A stretch of DNA of 64,000 nt from AC-32 sp963717725 (GTDB lineage Bacteria > Actinomycetota > Thermoleophilia > Gaiellales > Gaiellaceae): positions 23,452 through 87,451 of the forward strand of contig CAVQWS010000015.1 of assembly GCA_963717725.1 (NCBI GenBank), given 5' to 3'. The position numbers and the translations under genes were made by a program. Below are positions 41,428 through 50,517 of the stretch, piece by piece (position 1 is the first letter of the stretch; every line of letters begins with the position of its first letter). The notes under the pieces are model-generated. The model searched no databases and was not told the DNA's origin. It was given only the letters and a program-made list of their open reading frames with translations.

Positions 41428-43056
41428 GTGCAGGGGTCACCGCCGGACAATGCCGAGATCGCCTCGCGGCTCGACCAGTTCGCCTCGCTGCTCGAGCTGG
41501 CGGGTGCCGGGCCGTACACGGCGCGGGCCTACCGGCGCGCGGCCGACCTGATCCGCTCGACGCCGGCGCCGGTCGCGGAGCTCGTCCGGCAGGGCCGCGT
41601 CCGCGAGCTGCGCGGGATCGGCCCCGGGATCGAACGGCGGCTCCGCGAGCTCGTCGAGACGGGCCAGATCGCGGAGTTGGAAGAGCTCGAGCGCGAGGTC
41701 TCGCCGGAGCTCGCCGGGCTCGGGCGCTTCCTCGGCGTCTCGGTCAAGCGGATGCTGGAGATCGGCCGCGTGCTCGGCGTGCGCTCGCTCGCAGAGCTGC
41801 GGGAGGCGGCCGAGGCCGGGCGCCTGCAGGAGGTGCCGGGCATCGGGCCGGAGACGGAGCGCAAGCTGCGCGCCGCGCTGGCTCGGGAGGTGCAGGCCGC
41901 AGCCCCGAAGCCGCTCTTGCTCAACCGCAGCCGGCCGCTGGTCGAGTCGATCGCAGAGGCGCTCGGCGGGATCGCGGCCGGCGACCCGCGCCGCTGGCGC
42001 GATGCCTCGGAACGGCTCGCCGTCGTGGTTCCCGGCGATCCGTCGGTGCTCGACCGCTTCGAGGCCTTGCCGCAGATCGTGGCGGTCGTCGAGCGCGGCG
42101 ACCGTCGCGCGCTCGGCGTGACCGTCGAGGGCGTGCCGGTCGAGCTGGTCGTCGCCGAGCCGTCACGCCTCGGGACGGAGCTCGTCCGGGCAACCGGCTC
42201 GCCCGAGTGGGTCGCTGCGCACGAGCCGCTGCCCGACGCGCCCGACGAGGAGAGCGTCTTCGCCGCGCTCGGGCTCCCGTTCGTGCCGCCCGAGCTGCGC
42301 GAGGCCGGAGCGCCGGCCACGACAGACCTCGTCGAGGTGGCCGAGATCCGCGGCGACCTCCACTGCCACTCGACCTGGTCGGACGGGAGGGCGACGATCC
42401 TCGAGATGGGCCGCGCCGCGCGCGACCGCGGCTACGAGTACCTCGCGATCTGCGACCACACGGTCAGCGTCGGCGCCGTCACCGGGCTCGACGCCGACGG
42501 CGTGCGGCGGCAGGCCGACGAGATCGCCGCAGCCAACGAGGAGCTCGCGCCGTTCCGCCTCCTGCGCGGGACCGAGTGCGATATCCGGCGGGACGGCACG
42601 CTCGACCTTCCCGACGACGTGCTGGCCGAGCTCGACTGGGTGCAGGCGAGCGTCCACGCCGGCCAGCGCGCCTCGCGCGAGGAGCTGACCAAGCGCGTGC
42701 TCGCGGCGCTCGACTCGCCCTACGTCAGCTGCCTCAGCCATCCGACCGGGCGGCTGATCAACTACCGGCCGCCGAACGCCGTCGACCTGGAGGCCGTCCT
42801 CGCCCGGCTCGCCGAGCAGGGCCGGGCGGTCGAGGTGAACGGGCTCGCGCCCCGGCTCGACCTGCGCGACGAGCACGTCCGCCTGGCGCGCGAGGCGGGT
42901 GTGGCGATCGTCTGCTCGACCGACGCGCACTCGACGCGCGGCCTCGAGAACATGGAGCTGTCGGTGAGGACGGCCCGGCGCGGAGGCGCCGGGCCGCCTG
43001 ACGTGCTGAACACGAGGCCGCTGGACGAGGTGCTCGCCCGCCGCTTCGGCGGCTAG
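41428..43056 (+). CDS. PolX-like protein: HhH/Pol-beta-like region with PHP domain
   Basis: About 542 residues from GTG 41428. The N-terminal 150 residues are helix-hairpin-helix DNA-binding repeats (RELRGIGPGIERRLRELVET, LQEVPGIGPETERKL). The central nucleotidyltransferase region lacks the GS-x-RR and DxD residues of active family X polymerases and is shortened (PSVLDRFEALPQIVAVVE). The C-terminal PHP phosphoesterase has a full metal set: DLHCHSTWSDG, CDHTVSV, GTECDI, ASVHAG, SHPTGR, STDAHS. It is probably a 3'-5' exonuclease or repair nuclease without polymerase activity. Confidence 0.85.
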   Translation: MQGSPPDNAEIASRLDQFASLLELAGAGPYTARAYRRAADLIRSTPAPVAELVRQGRVRELRGIGPGIERRLRELVETGQIAELEELEREVSPELAGLGRFLGVSVKRMLEIGRVLGVRSLAELREAAEAGRLQEVPGIGPETERKLRAALAREVQAAAPKPLLLNRSRPLVESIAEALGGIAAGDPRRWRDASERLAVVVPGDPSVLDRFEALPQIVAVVERGDRRALGVTVEGVPVELVVAEPSRLGTELVRATGSPEWVAAHEPLPDAPDEESVFAALGLPFVPPELREAGAPATTDLVEVAEIRGDLHCHSTWSDGRATILEMGRAARDRGYEYLAICDHTVSVGAVTGLDADGVRRQADEIAAANEELAPFRLLRGTECDIRRDGTLDLPDDVLAELDWVQASVHAGQRASREELTKRVLAALDSPYVSCLSHPTGRLINYRPPNAVDLEAVLARLAEQGRAVEVNGLAPRLDLRDEHVRLAREAGVAIVCSTDAHSTRGLENMELSVRTARRGGAGPPDVLNTRPLDEVLARRFGG

Positions 43057-45071
43057 ATGGCTGGTACCGCCTTCGTCTTCGGAGCCGGCTCCGGCGCCCG
43101 CTCTCGCATGACGTCGAAGGCAATCAGGACCAGGTTCGCGCAGGCCTGTGCACCGACGATCGTCGTGACGACCGCGAACAGGCCGCTCAGCACGTTGAAC
43201 CCGAGCCAGGCTCCGACGAGCGCGCCCGCCAGCGCGCCGGCGAAGCCGATCGCGTTCGCCCGCCCGGGCCTCCCTGCGTGGAACCAGGCGAGGACGACGC
43301 CCAGGCCGACCGGGAGCCCGATCGAGAGGGTCGCGACCAGCTGGCTGTCGAGCGCGACCGTCGGGAGCGCCGTGAGCACGATCAGCAGGCCGATGAACCA
43401 CCCGCCGAGACCGAGCACGATCACATAGGCGCCGCGAACGGCCCCGCTCGCCTTGTGGCCCAACCCGCCTCGTCTGCGCACGCGCAGCGCGAGCAGGAGC
43501 AGCGAGACGACCGTGAGCGCCGCGAACCCGAGCAGCACGGCGAGGAGGATCTTGGCGATCGTCGTCTGCGCGAAGTCGGGCTCGAGCTCGACCTTGTTGG
43601 CGGTGTAGAGCGAGTCGTCCACCACGCCGCTGTTCAGGTACGTGTTGACGAGGTGGGAGCTCGCCTGCGGCTGGTAGTCCCAGAAGTCGTCCGTGTGGCC
43701 GAGCCCGGGCAGGACGAGCTCGTGCCCGTTCGGCAGGAACGGCATCAGCTCGCGATGCGCTGCCTGCGGCGGGGTCGCGAAGTCGAGATCGCCGTTGATC
43801 ACGAGCGTCTCGACCTTCGAGGTCCGCACCTTCGAGTAGAGATTCTCGTCCGGGTTGGCGGGCCAGCCGTCGAGGAGGCGGCCGCCGGCCCAGAGGAAGT
43901 CGGTGGCGGGGCTGCCGATGATCGAGCTCTCACCGCGCGGCTCCGCGAAGTAGCGCTTCGCATAAGCGGCGTCGGTCCGCGCGATCGCCGCGGCCTCACC
44001 CTTCAGCTGGATGTCCGGGAACGCCAGCTGGGCGAGCGTCGAAAGGAACCAGAGCCCGCTCGGGTCGCCGTGCTCGGCGGCCAGCCACGAGCTGATCGTC
44101 ATCGGCGAGGAGATCGGCGAGGCCGCTCCGGTCGAGTGCATCAGGCCGAAGAACGCGCCGACCTCAGCGTTGCCCGGCTTGATCCGCAGAAGGCCCCAGC
44201 GGTCGGGCATGTCCCTGCTGGTCGAGCGGAGCGTCGCGGCGAGGTCGTCCGTCCTCGAGCTGCACCACTCGTCGTGGACGCACAGGGCGGCGTACTTCTC
44301 GATCTGCGCGTCGTTCAGCCGTGGGTACCAGATGAAGTGGCCCGGCGGGTTCACTCCGACCAGCACCGAGCGGTGGATGCTCTTCGGGTAGCGCCACGCG
44401 TAGATCAGTGCGGTGCGCGTCCCCACGCTCTCGCTGAGCAGGTCGACGGGCCCGTACCCGAGCGCGCGGCGCGCGGCCTCGAGGTCGTCTACTCGTTCCG
44501 GCAAGGAGTAACCGGCGAGATCGACCCCGTCCTTCTGCAGGCGGGCGGCGCAATCCGAAAGGCCGTCGCCGTAGGAGTCGTAGAACGAGGTGCTGCGGAA
44601 GTCGCGCGCGTGCTTCATTGCCGAGACGGCCTCCCGGCACTGCAGCTGCTGGGAGCCGTCCACGCCGCGGTAGCCGACCAGCACGACGTCGCGGTCGCCG
44701 GCGAACCGGCTCGCGTCCGGGAAGTCCATGTTCGTCAGGCCCGGTCCACCCTGCAGCCGGAAGACCGGCTCTCGGGGATTGGCCGAGATCGCCTTGATCC
44801 GCTTGACCGGCAGCGCGATCAGCCGCGAATGCGCGTCATGCCGATTCTCGGGCACGACCAGGGCGCCGCAGTCGGCGGCATAGCTGCCCTTCTCGGTCGC
44901 GTACGTGCACGAGTGCAGCGTCAGCTGGCCGGCGTGCGCCCCCTGCGGCACCGAGACCTCGCTCGAGCCTGAGGAGAAGCGGAGGTAGGCCAGCCCCGCC
45001 AGCGCCAGCGCGATCAGCGCCAGCGCAACGAGCCGGGCGGTGCTGAAGAGTCGAGTCTTCGGCGGTTCCAT
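43053..45071 (-). CDS. Membrane-anchored TAP-like alpha/beta hydrolase
   Basis: 672 residues. An N-terminal membrane helix (LVALALIALALAGLAYL) is followed by a tripeptidyl/prolyl-aminopeptidase-like hydrolase domain: LQGGPGLTNM, VLVGYRGVDGS, the nucleophile elbow LLSESVGTRTA (Ser replaces the usual first Gly), VINGDLDFATPP and GLGHTDDFW. The last 200 residues hold about five further membrane helices (residues near 505-650), unusual for this family. Cell-envelope location with the catalytic domain outside is likely. It overlaps the convergent PolX gene by 4 bp. Confidence 0.82.
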   Translation of the reverse strand: MEPPKTRLFSTARLVALALIALALAGLAYLRFSSGSSEVSVPQGAHAGQLTLHSCTYATEKGSYAADCGALVVPENRHDAHSRLIALPVKRIKAISANPREPVFRLQGGPGLTNMDFPDASRFAGDRDVVLVGYRGVDGSQQLQCREAVSAMKHARDFRSTSFYDSYGDGLSDCAARLQKDGVDLAGYSLPERVDDLEAARRALGYGPVDLLSESVGTRTALIYAWRYPKSIHRSVLVGVNPPGHFIWYPRLNDAQIEKYAALCVHDEWCSSRTDDLAATLRSTSRDMPDRWGLLRIKPGNAEVGAFFGLMHSTGAASPISSPMTISSWLAAEHGDPSGLWFLSTLAQLAFPDIQLKGEAAAIARTDAAYAKRYFAEPRGESSIIGSPATDFLWAGGRLLDGWPANPDENLYSKVRTSKVETLVINGDLDFATPPQAAHRELMPFLPNGHELVLPGLGHTDDFWDYQPQASSHLVNTYLNSGVVDDSLYTANKVELEPDFAQTTIAKILLAVLLGFAALTVVSLLLLALRVRRRGGLGHKASGAVRGAYVIVLGLGGWFIGLLIVLTALPTVALDSQLVATLSIGLPVGLGVVLAWFHAGRPGRANAIGFAGALAGALVGAWLGFNVLSGLFAVVTTIVGAQACANLVLIAFDVMRERAPEPAPKTKAVPAI

Positions 45072-45149
45072 CGGTCGCCCCTTCCGGTCCTGCCTACCGG
45101 CCCGAACATACTCCTCCGCGTGCGTTGCGCCTAATCTCGCCGAAGCGCC

Positions 45150-45434
45150 CTACGGGCCGGAGGCGGCGGCTCCCGGGCCCCGGGTCGACCACTCGCGCAG
45201 CTCGAACCAGTGCGAGCCGCGCAGCGCCTCGGCCACCTGCGGGTCGGTGTGGGCGGCGTAGAAGACGTTGTGGTCGAGGTCGGCGCAGACGGCCACGTCC
45301 TGCAGCGAGACGTCCTGCAGCTCGGCCAGCACGTCCGAGGGGAGCTTCGCCTCGGCGACCGTGTAGTGCATGAACTGCAGCTCGGGCGCGACCTCCATCA
45401 GCAGCGGCCAGTCGGGACACGTCCGCGAGCTCAC
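45150..45434 (-). CDS. Conserved hypothetical protein downstream of hemH
   Basis: 94 residues whose start overlaps the hemH stop by 4 bp (ATGA type). It contains CPDWPLLMEVAPELQFMHYT, AVCADLDHNVFYAAHTDP and HWFELREW, suggesting a compact alpha/beta protein. No named family is recognised. Tight coupling to hemH suggests a haem-related or housekeeping function, but this is only inference from position. Confidence 0.65.
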   Translation of the reverse strand: MSSRTCPDWPLLMEVAPELQFMHYTVAEAKLPSDVLAELQDVSLQDVAVCADLDHNVFYAAHTDPQVAEALRGSHWFELREWSTRGPGAAASGP

Positions 45435-46331
45435 GAGGCGCTCCTACCCGGAACGGCCGGCTCTGCCACCCGCGCGCGCTCGACGACCCCGGCCAGCGCG
45501 GCGATGAAGGCCGGGTCGTCGTTGAGCGAGTCCATCCGCTCCAGCTCGAGACCGAGCTCACCCGCCTGCTCGCGCGCTTCGATCTCGAGGTCCCAGAGGA
45601 TCTCGAGGTGGTCGGAGACGAAGCCGACCGGCGCGACGAGCACTTTCGGCGACGCCTTCGCCGTGCAGCCGTTCGAGCTCTTCGAGGATGTCCGGCCCGA
45701 GCCACGGCTCGCCGGTCGGGCTCGCGCTCTGGAAGGCGAACGACCAGCGCTCGCCGAGCCCCGCGCGCTCGGCGACCAGGCGCGACGTCTCCAGCAGCTG
45801 CTCCCGGTACGGGTCGCCGTCGGCGAGGATCCGCTCGGGCAGCGAGTGCGCCGTGAAGACGACCCACGCGTCGGTCCCGCGCACGCGTGAAGCGACGACG
45901 TCCACGAACGCGGGGTCGTCGTGCCAGCTGTCGACCAGCACGAGCTCGGCGTCGCGCCCGTCGAGCGCCGCCTCGAGCCGCTCGCGGTACTCGCCGACCG
46001 ACATGCGCGAGAAGTGCGGCGCCAGCACGACGCCGATCAGGCGCGTCGCATCGCCGGCGAGCGCCCTGTCCACCGCCTCCACGATCCGCGGCCGCCAGTG
46101 CTTCATGCCGACGAAGACCGGGATCCCGAGCTCACGTTCCAGCGCCGAGCGCTGCGCCTCGGTGATCTCGTCGAGCGGCGAGCGACCGCCGATCCGCCGG
46201 TAGCGCTCGGCCAGCTCGGCGACCGCCTCGTCCGAGACCGGCCGGCCGCGCCGGATGTCCTCCAGGTACGGCCGCACGTCCTCCGCCGTCGCCGGGCTCC
46301 CATACGCCATCAGCACGACCGCGTCGCTCAC
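45431..46331 (-). CDS. hemH: Ferrochelatase HemH (one apparent frameshift)
   Basis: About 299 residues from GTG 46331. Characteristic segments are VVLMAYGSPATAEDVRPYLE, RYRRIGGRSPLDEIT, FVGMKHWRPRIVEAV, VLAPHFSRMSVGEY, the catalytic-His FTAHSLPERI and SASPTGEPWLGPDILEEL. The frame shifts near 45660-45668 between EELERLHG and ASPKVLVAPVGFVSDHLEIL. In actinobacteria HemH inserts iron into coproporphyrin III in the coproporphyrin-dependent pathway. It overlaps hemE, with which it forms an operon. Confidence 0.9.
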
Positions 46332-47356
46332 GCAGCCACCAAGGTCGTCTCGTGCACCAGCCGGACGAGCCGTGCCCGAGCAGCTCCGGATCGGTCTCCG
46401 GCAGCACGCCGTGGCCGAGGTTGAAGATGTGGCCCGGCCGCCCGCCCGCGCGCTCGAGCACGTCGCGCGTGCCGGCCTCGACCCGCTCCCACGGGCCCGA
46501 GCAGGACGGCGCCGTCGAGGTTGCCCTGAATGCCGCGGTCGTGGCCGACCCGCTCCCAGGCGACGTCCAGCGGAACGCGCCAGTCGACGCCGATCACGTC
46601 GCCGCCGACCGCCGCGCGCTCCTCGAGCAGATGCGCGTCGCCGGTCGCGAAGTGGATCGTCGGCACCTCGACCGCGTCGAGCACTCGCGCCGAGTAGGGC
46701 GCGACGAACTCGCGGTAGTCGGCGACCGAGAGCGCGCCGGCCCACGAGTCGAACAGCTGGATCGCATCCGCCCCGGCGCCGGCGCAGGCGGCGACGTACA
46801 GCGCGAACGCGTCGGCGAGCTTCTCCATCAGCGCGTGCCAGACCTCTGGCTGCGAGTACATGCACGCCTTCGTCAGCTTGAAGTCGCGCGACGGCTTGCC
46901 CTCGATCAGGTAGCCCGCGACCGTGAACGGCCCGCCGGCGAAGCCGACCACCGCCTGGTCGTCGCGCAGCGCCTCGCGCACGAGGCGCACCGACTCGAGC
47001 GTCCACGGCACGGACTCCTCCGGCACGGGCACGACGAGCCGCTCCACATCGGCGAGCGTGCGCACCGGCGAGGCGACGACCGGGCCGACGTTCTCGACCA
47101 GCTCGACCTCGACGCCCATCCCGAGGACGGGGAGCATGATGTCCGCGAACATCACCGCCGCGTCCACGTCGTGCCGCCGAACCGGCTGCAGCGTCACCTC
47201 CGCGCAGAGCTCCGGCTGCCGCGCGATCTCGAACAGGCCGTACTGCTTCCGCAGCTCGCGGTACTCGGGCAGCGAGCGCCCCGCCTGGCGCATGAACCAG
47301 ACCGGCGTGCGCTCGACGGGCTCCCGCCGGGCGGCGCGGACGAGCAACGGCTCCAT
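46328..47356 (-). CDS. hemE: Uroporphyrinogen decarboxylase HemE (two apparent frameshifts)
   Basis: About 342 residues from ATG 47356. Active-site and structural motifs are RTPVWFMRQAGRSLPEYREL, VMFADIMLPVLGMG, GFAGGPFTVAGYLIEG and FDSWAGALSVADY. It converts uroporphyrinogen III to coproporphyrinogen III. Near 46490 the frame changes after GNLDGAVLLGP, and GGRPGHIFNLGHGVLPETDP continues in the new frame; a second change near 46375 restores the frame ending LVRLVHETTLVAA. The stop overlaps hemH by 4 bp. Confidence 0.9.
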   Translation of the reverse strand: MEPLLVRAARREPVERTPVWFMRQAGRSLPEYRELRKQYGLFEIARQPELCAEVTLQPVRRHDVDAAVMFADIMLPVLGMGVEVELVENVGPVVASPVRTLADVERLVVPVPEESVPWTLESVRLVREALRDDQAVVGFAGGPFTVAGYLIEGKPSRDFKLTKACMYSQPEVWHALMEKLADAFALYVAACAGAGADAIQLFDSWAGALSVADYREFVAPYSARVLDAVEVPTIHFATGDAHLLEERAAVGGDVIGVDWRVPLDVAWERVGHDRGIQGNLDGAVLLGPVGAGRGRHARRARARGRAAGPHLQPRPRRAAGDRSGAARARLVRLVHETTLVAA

Positions 47357-47366
47357 GCGATTCACG

Positions 47367-48587
47367 TTACCCGTCGCCGGTTCCGTCGACGGCCGGTAAC
47401 TCCCACGTGCCGCCGAGGCGAATCGCGCCGTCGCCGCCGGGGTCCTGGCCGAAGACGCTGAGCTCGAGCGCGCGCTCGGCGTGGTCGAGCTCGCACCGCC
47501 GTCGCCGCTCTCGAGGCTGACGTCGACGTAGAAGCGACCCTCGCGCAGCGGCAGCCCCGGGAAGTGGAGCCGCAGCCGCTCGAGCTGGCCCGGGCGAAGA
47601 CGCACCGAGTCGGCCGCCTGCGAGCCGAGCCGCCGGTCGCCGGAGTCGCGCAGGCCGAGCGTGACCCGGCCCTCGTCGAGCCCGTCCTCGGCGTAGAGCC
47701 AGACCTCGAGCGCCATCGGCTCGCCCTCGGTGAAGCGCTCGCGCACGATGCCGTCGCCGGCCACCGCCCGCACCTCGTGCACGCGGACCGGCCCGCCGGC
47801 GCGTCCCTCGCGGCCGTCCGCGCTCGCGTGCGAGGCGCTGACGAGCCGACGGTGGTAGGCGCGCACGACGTCGCCGGCCGAGCCCGCGCTCGACCGAGCG
47901 GCCGTGGTCGAGCAGCACCGCCTCGTCGCAGAGCCGCTCGACCGCGCCCGGGTCGTGCGAGACGAAGACGATCGTCCCGCCGCCGCGCTTGAAGTCGCCG
48001 ATCTTGCCGAAGCACTTCTGCTGGAACGCCTCGTCGCCGACGGCGAGCACCTCGTCCAGCAGCAGCACGTCGGGCTGGACGTGCATCGCGACCGAGAAGC
48101 CGAGCCGCATGTACATCCCCGACGAGTACGTCCGCACCGGCACGTCGGCGAACGACTCCAGCTCGGCGAAGGCGATGATCTCCTCCAGGTGCCGGTCGAC
48201 GTACTCGCGCTTGAGCCCGTAGATGGCCGCGTTCAGGTAGACGTTCTCGACCCCGGTGAACTCGGGGTGGAAGCCGGCGCCGATCTCGATCAGCGAGCCG
48301 ACCCGCCCGCCGACGGCGAGCGTGCCGGTCGAGGGCGCGAAGATCCCGGCGAGCAGCTTCAGCAGCGTCGACTTGCCCGAGCCGTTCGGGCCGACGATCC
48401 CGAAGGCCTGGCCGGGCGCGATGTCGAGGTCGACGTCACGCAGCGCCCAGAGCTCGCGCGTGCGCGGCAGCTCGCGCCGGAGGAGCGCCGCCTTCAGCGA
48501 GCGGTTCTGCGAGAGGCGGATCGTGAACACCCGCCCCAGCCCGCGGGCGCGGATCTCCCCGGTCGCCACCGCGGCGCGCTGCGTCAT
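47367..48587 (-). CDS. Polysaccharide ABC exporter ATPase, Wzt type with C-terminal sugar-binding domain (two apparent frameshifts)
   Basis: About 406 residues. The ATPase half has Walker A GPNGSGKST, signature-region TYSSGMYMRLGFSVAMH, Walker B VLLLDEVLAVGDEAFQQKC and switch VFVSHD. After a shift near 47882 comes a Wzt C-terminal-like beta-sandwich (ERFTEGEPMALEVWLYAED, GLPLREGRFYVDVSLES), and after another near 47490 the ending LSVFGQDPGGDGAIRLGGTW. In Wzm/Wzt systems this domain recognises the finished lipid-linked glycan. It starts 1-2 nt after the permease stop. Confidence 0.88.
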   Translation of the reverse strand: MTQRAAVATGEIRARGLGRVFTIRLSQNRSLKAALLRRELPRTRELWALRDVDLDIAPGQAFGIVGPNGSGKSTLLKLLAGIFAPSTGTLAVGGRVGSLIEIGAGFHPEFTGVENVYLNAAIYGLKREYVDRHLEEIIAFAELESFADVPVRTYSSGMYMRLGFSVAMHVQPDVLLLDEVLAVGDEAFQQKCFGKIGDFKRGGGTIVFVSHDPGAVERLCDEAVLLDHGRSVERGLGRRRRARLPPSARQRLARERGRPRGTRRRAGPRARGAGGGRRRHRARALHRGRADGARGLALRRGRARRGPGHARPARLRRPAARLAGGRLGASSPGPARAAAAPLPGAAAARGSLLRRRQPRERRRRCELDHAERALELSVFGQDPGGDGAIRLGGTWELPAVDGTGDG

Positions 48588-48588
48588 C

Positions 48589-49418
48589 TCAGAGCTCGAT
48601 CGCGATGCGGTCCTCGAAGCGCTGCATCACCCAGAGCCCGAGCAGCGCGACGAGCGGGCCGACGAGGAAGATGTAGATCAGCAGCGGCGCCCCCGGCACG
48701 GTCGCCTGCAGCACGACCGCGCGCACGCCCTCGACGTACGGCGTGACCGGGTTCCCGTAGCGCATCAGCAGGATCAGCCAGCGGTGCGAGCTGGCGGCGC
48801 TGAACTGCTCGAGCCCGTACAGCACCGGCGTGAGGAAGAACCAGGGCAGGAAGACGACCGCGAGCAGGTGCTCGACGTCGCGGTAGAAGACGTTCGCGAC
48901 CGAGAACAGCCAGGCGAGCCCGAGCACGAGGCAGATCAGCGCGGCGACGATCGGGATCACGAGCACGACCGTGCGGGCGTTCGTCGGGCTCGACGATCAG
49001 GTCGATCGGGATCAGGATCGCGAGCATCACGAAGATCGTCACCGTCTGGGCGAGCACGGCCGAGGCGGGCACCAGCTCGCGCGGGAACCAGACCTTCTTG
49101 ATCAGCTCGCCGTTCTGCGACCAGCGAGGTCGTCCCGAGCTGGATCCCGGCCTGGAAGAAGCCCCAGACCGCGAGGCCGGAGAGCACGAACAGCGGGTAG
49201 TGCGGGATGTCCCCGGTCACCCGCCAGAGCACCGAGAAGACGAGCGTGTAGACGCCGATCATCGCGAGCGGGTAGATCAGCGACCAGAAGAGGCCGAGCG
49301 CCGAGCCCTTGAAGCGCGTGCGCAGCTCGCGGCGGACGAGCGTGCGCAGCAGCTCGCCGTAGCGCGGGAGCCAGCCGAGGGTCGGCAGTGCGGCTCTGGT
49401 TGCGGTGTCGACGGCCAT
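48589..49418 (-). CDS. Polysaccharide ABC exporter permease, Wzm type (two apparent frameshifts)
   Basis: About 276 residues from ATG 49418. The N-terminal part is an ABC-2 transporter start (YGELLRTLVRRELRTRFKGS, GLFWSLIYPLAMIGVYTLV), followed after frame changes near 49120 and 48985 by VLAQTVTIFVMLAILIPIDL and FLPWFFLTPVLYGLEQFS. Six membrane helices are expected. It exports undecaprenyl-linked polysaccharide together with the Wzt ATPase encoded directly downstream. It is divergent from the first GT4 gene, with 25 bp between starts. Confidence 0.87.
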
Positions 49419-49443
49419 CCGGGGCAGGATACTGGCCGGTCCC

Positions 49444-50517
49444 GTGCGAATCGTCGTCGACGTCAGCCCGCTCTCGCGCCCGCGCACCGGGATCGGGAAC
49501 TACATCCGCGGCATGGTGGCGGGCCTCGCCGAGGCGGCCGGCGGCGAGCACGAGCTGGTCGCGTTCGGGCCGTCGGGGCCGAAGGGGCGCGAGCGGATCG
49601 AGGAGGCGCTCGCCGGGCTCGACGTCGAGGTGCGGACGCCGCTGATCCCACACGCGCTGCGCACGGCCTGGAGCCGCCGCGGCCGGCCGACGGTCGAGCG
49701 GCTCGTCGGACGGCTCGACGTCTTCCACTTCTCGGACTGGATGTACCCCGCGCAGCGGCGCGGCCTGCGCGCGACGACGATCCACGACCTGGTGCCCCTG
49801 CGCTTCCCGGAGTGGGTCGAGCCCGAGACGCTGCGCCTGCACGGGCCGAAGTACGAGAACGCCACGGCGACCTGCGACCGGATCTTCGCCAACTCGCAGT
49901 TCACCGCCTGGGAGGTGGTCGAGCTGCTCGGCGTTCCGGAGGAACGGGTGCGGGTCGCCTACCCCGGGATCGACCCGCGCTTCTCGCCGGAGGGCGAGGC
50001 GGCCGACCTGGGCGGGCCGTACGTGCTCGCGGTCTCGACGCTCGAGCCGCGCAAGAACCTGCCGGCGCTCGTCGCCGCCTTCGCGCTCCTGCGCGAGCGG
50101 CACCCCGAGCTGACGCTCGCGCTCGCCGGGCTCGAGGGCTGGGAGCGCGAGCCGCTGGCCGCCGAGGGCGTGCGCCTGCTCGGCTTCGTCTCGGACGACG
50201 AGCTCGCACGGCTCTATCGCGGCGCGTCGGCCTTCGCCTACCCGTCGCGCTTCGAGGGCTTCGGGATCCCGGTCGTCGAGGCGCTCGCAAGTGGCGTTCC
50301 CGCGGTGGTCTCGTCGCATCCGTCGCTGGACGAGGCGAGCGGCGGCGTCGCCCTGCGCGCCGATCCGGATGACCCGGAGGACTTCGCCGAGGCGCTCGAG
50401 CAGGCGCTGGCCGATCCCCGCGGAACGGGCGTCGAGCACGCCTCGAGCTTCACCTGGCGGGCGTGCGGTGAGGCGGTGCTGGCGGGGTACCTAGACTCAT
50501 CGGCGTGGCACCGCTGA
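49444..50517 (+). CDS. GT4 family glycosyltransferase
   Basis: 357 residues from GTG 49444. GT-B fold: N-terminal RIVVDVSPLSRPRTGIGNYI, middle hinge YVLAVSTLEPRKNLPALVAA and donor-site PSRFEGFGIPVVEALASGVP with the E-x7-E type glutamates. It is the first of at least three tandem GT4 genes and overlaps the next by 13 bp. It likely transfers a mannose- or rhamnose-type residue during glycan assembly on the cytoplasmic face. Confidence 0.9.
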   Translation: MRIVVDVSPLSRPRTGIGNYIRGMVAGLAEAAGGEHELVAFGPSGPKGRERIEEALAGLDVEVRTPLIPHALRTAWSRRGRPTVERLVGRLDVFHFSDWMYPAQRRGLRATTIHDLVPLRFPEWVEPETLRLHGPKYENATATCDRIFANSQFTAWEVVELLGVPEERVRVAYPGIDPRFSPEGEAADLGGPYVLAVSTLEPRKNLPALVAAFALLRERHPELTLALAGLEGWEREPLAAEGVRLLGFVSDDELARLYRGASAFAYPSRFEGFGIPVVEALASGVPAVVSSHPSLDEASGGVALRADPDDPEDFAEALEQALADPRGTGVEHASSFTWRACGEAVLAGYLDSSAWHR

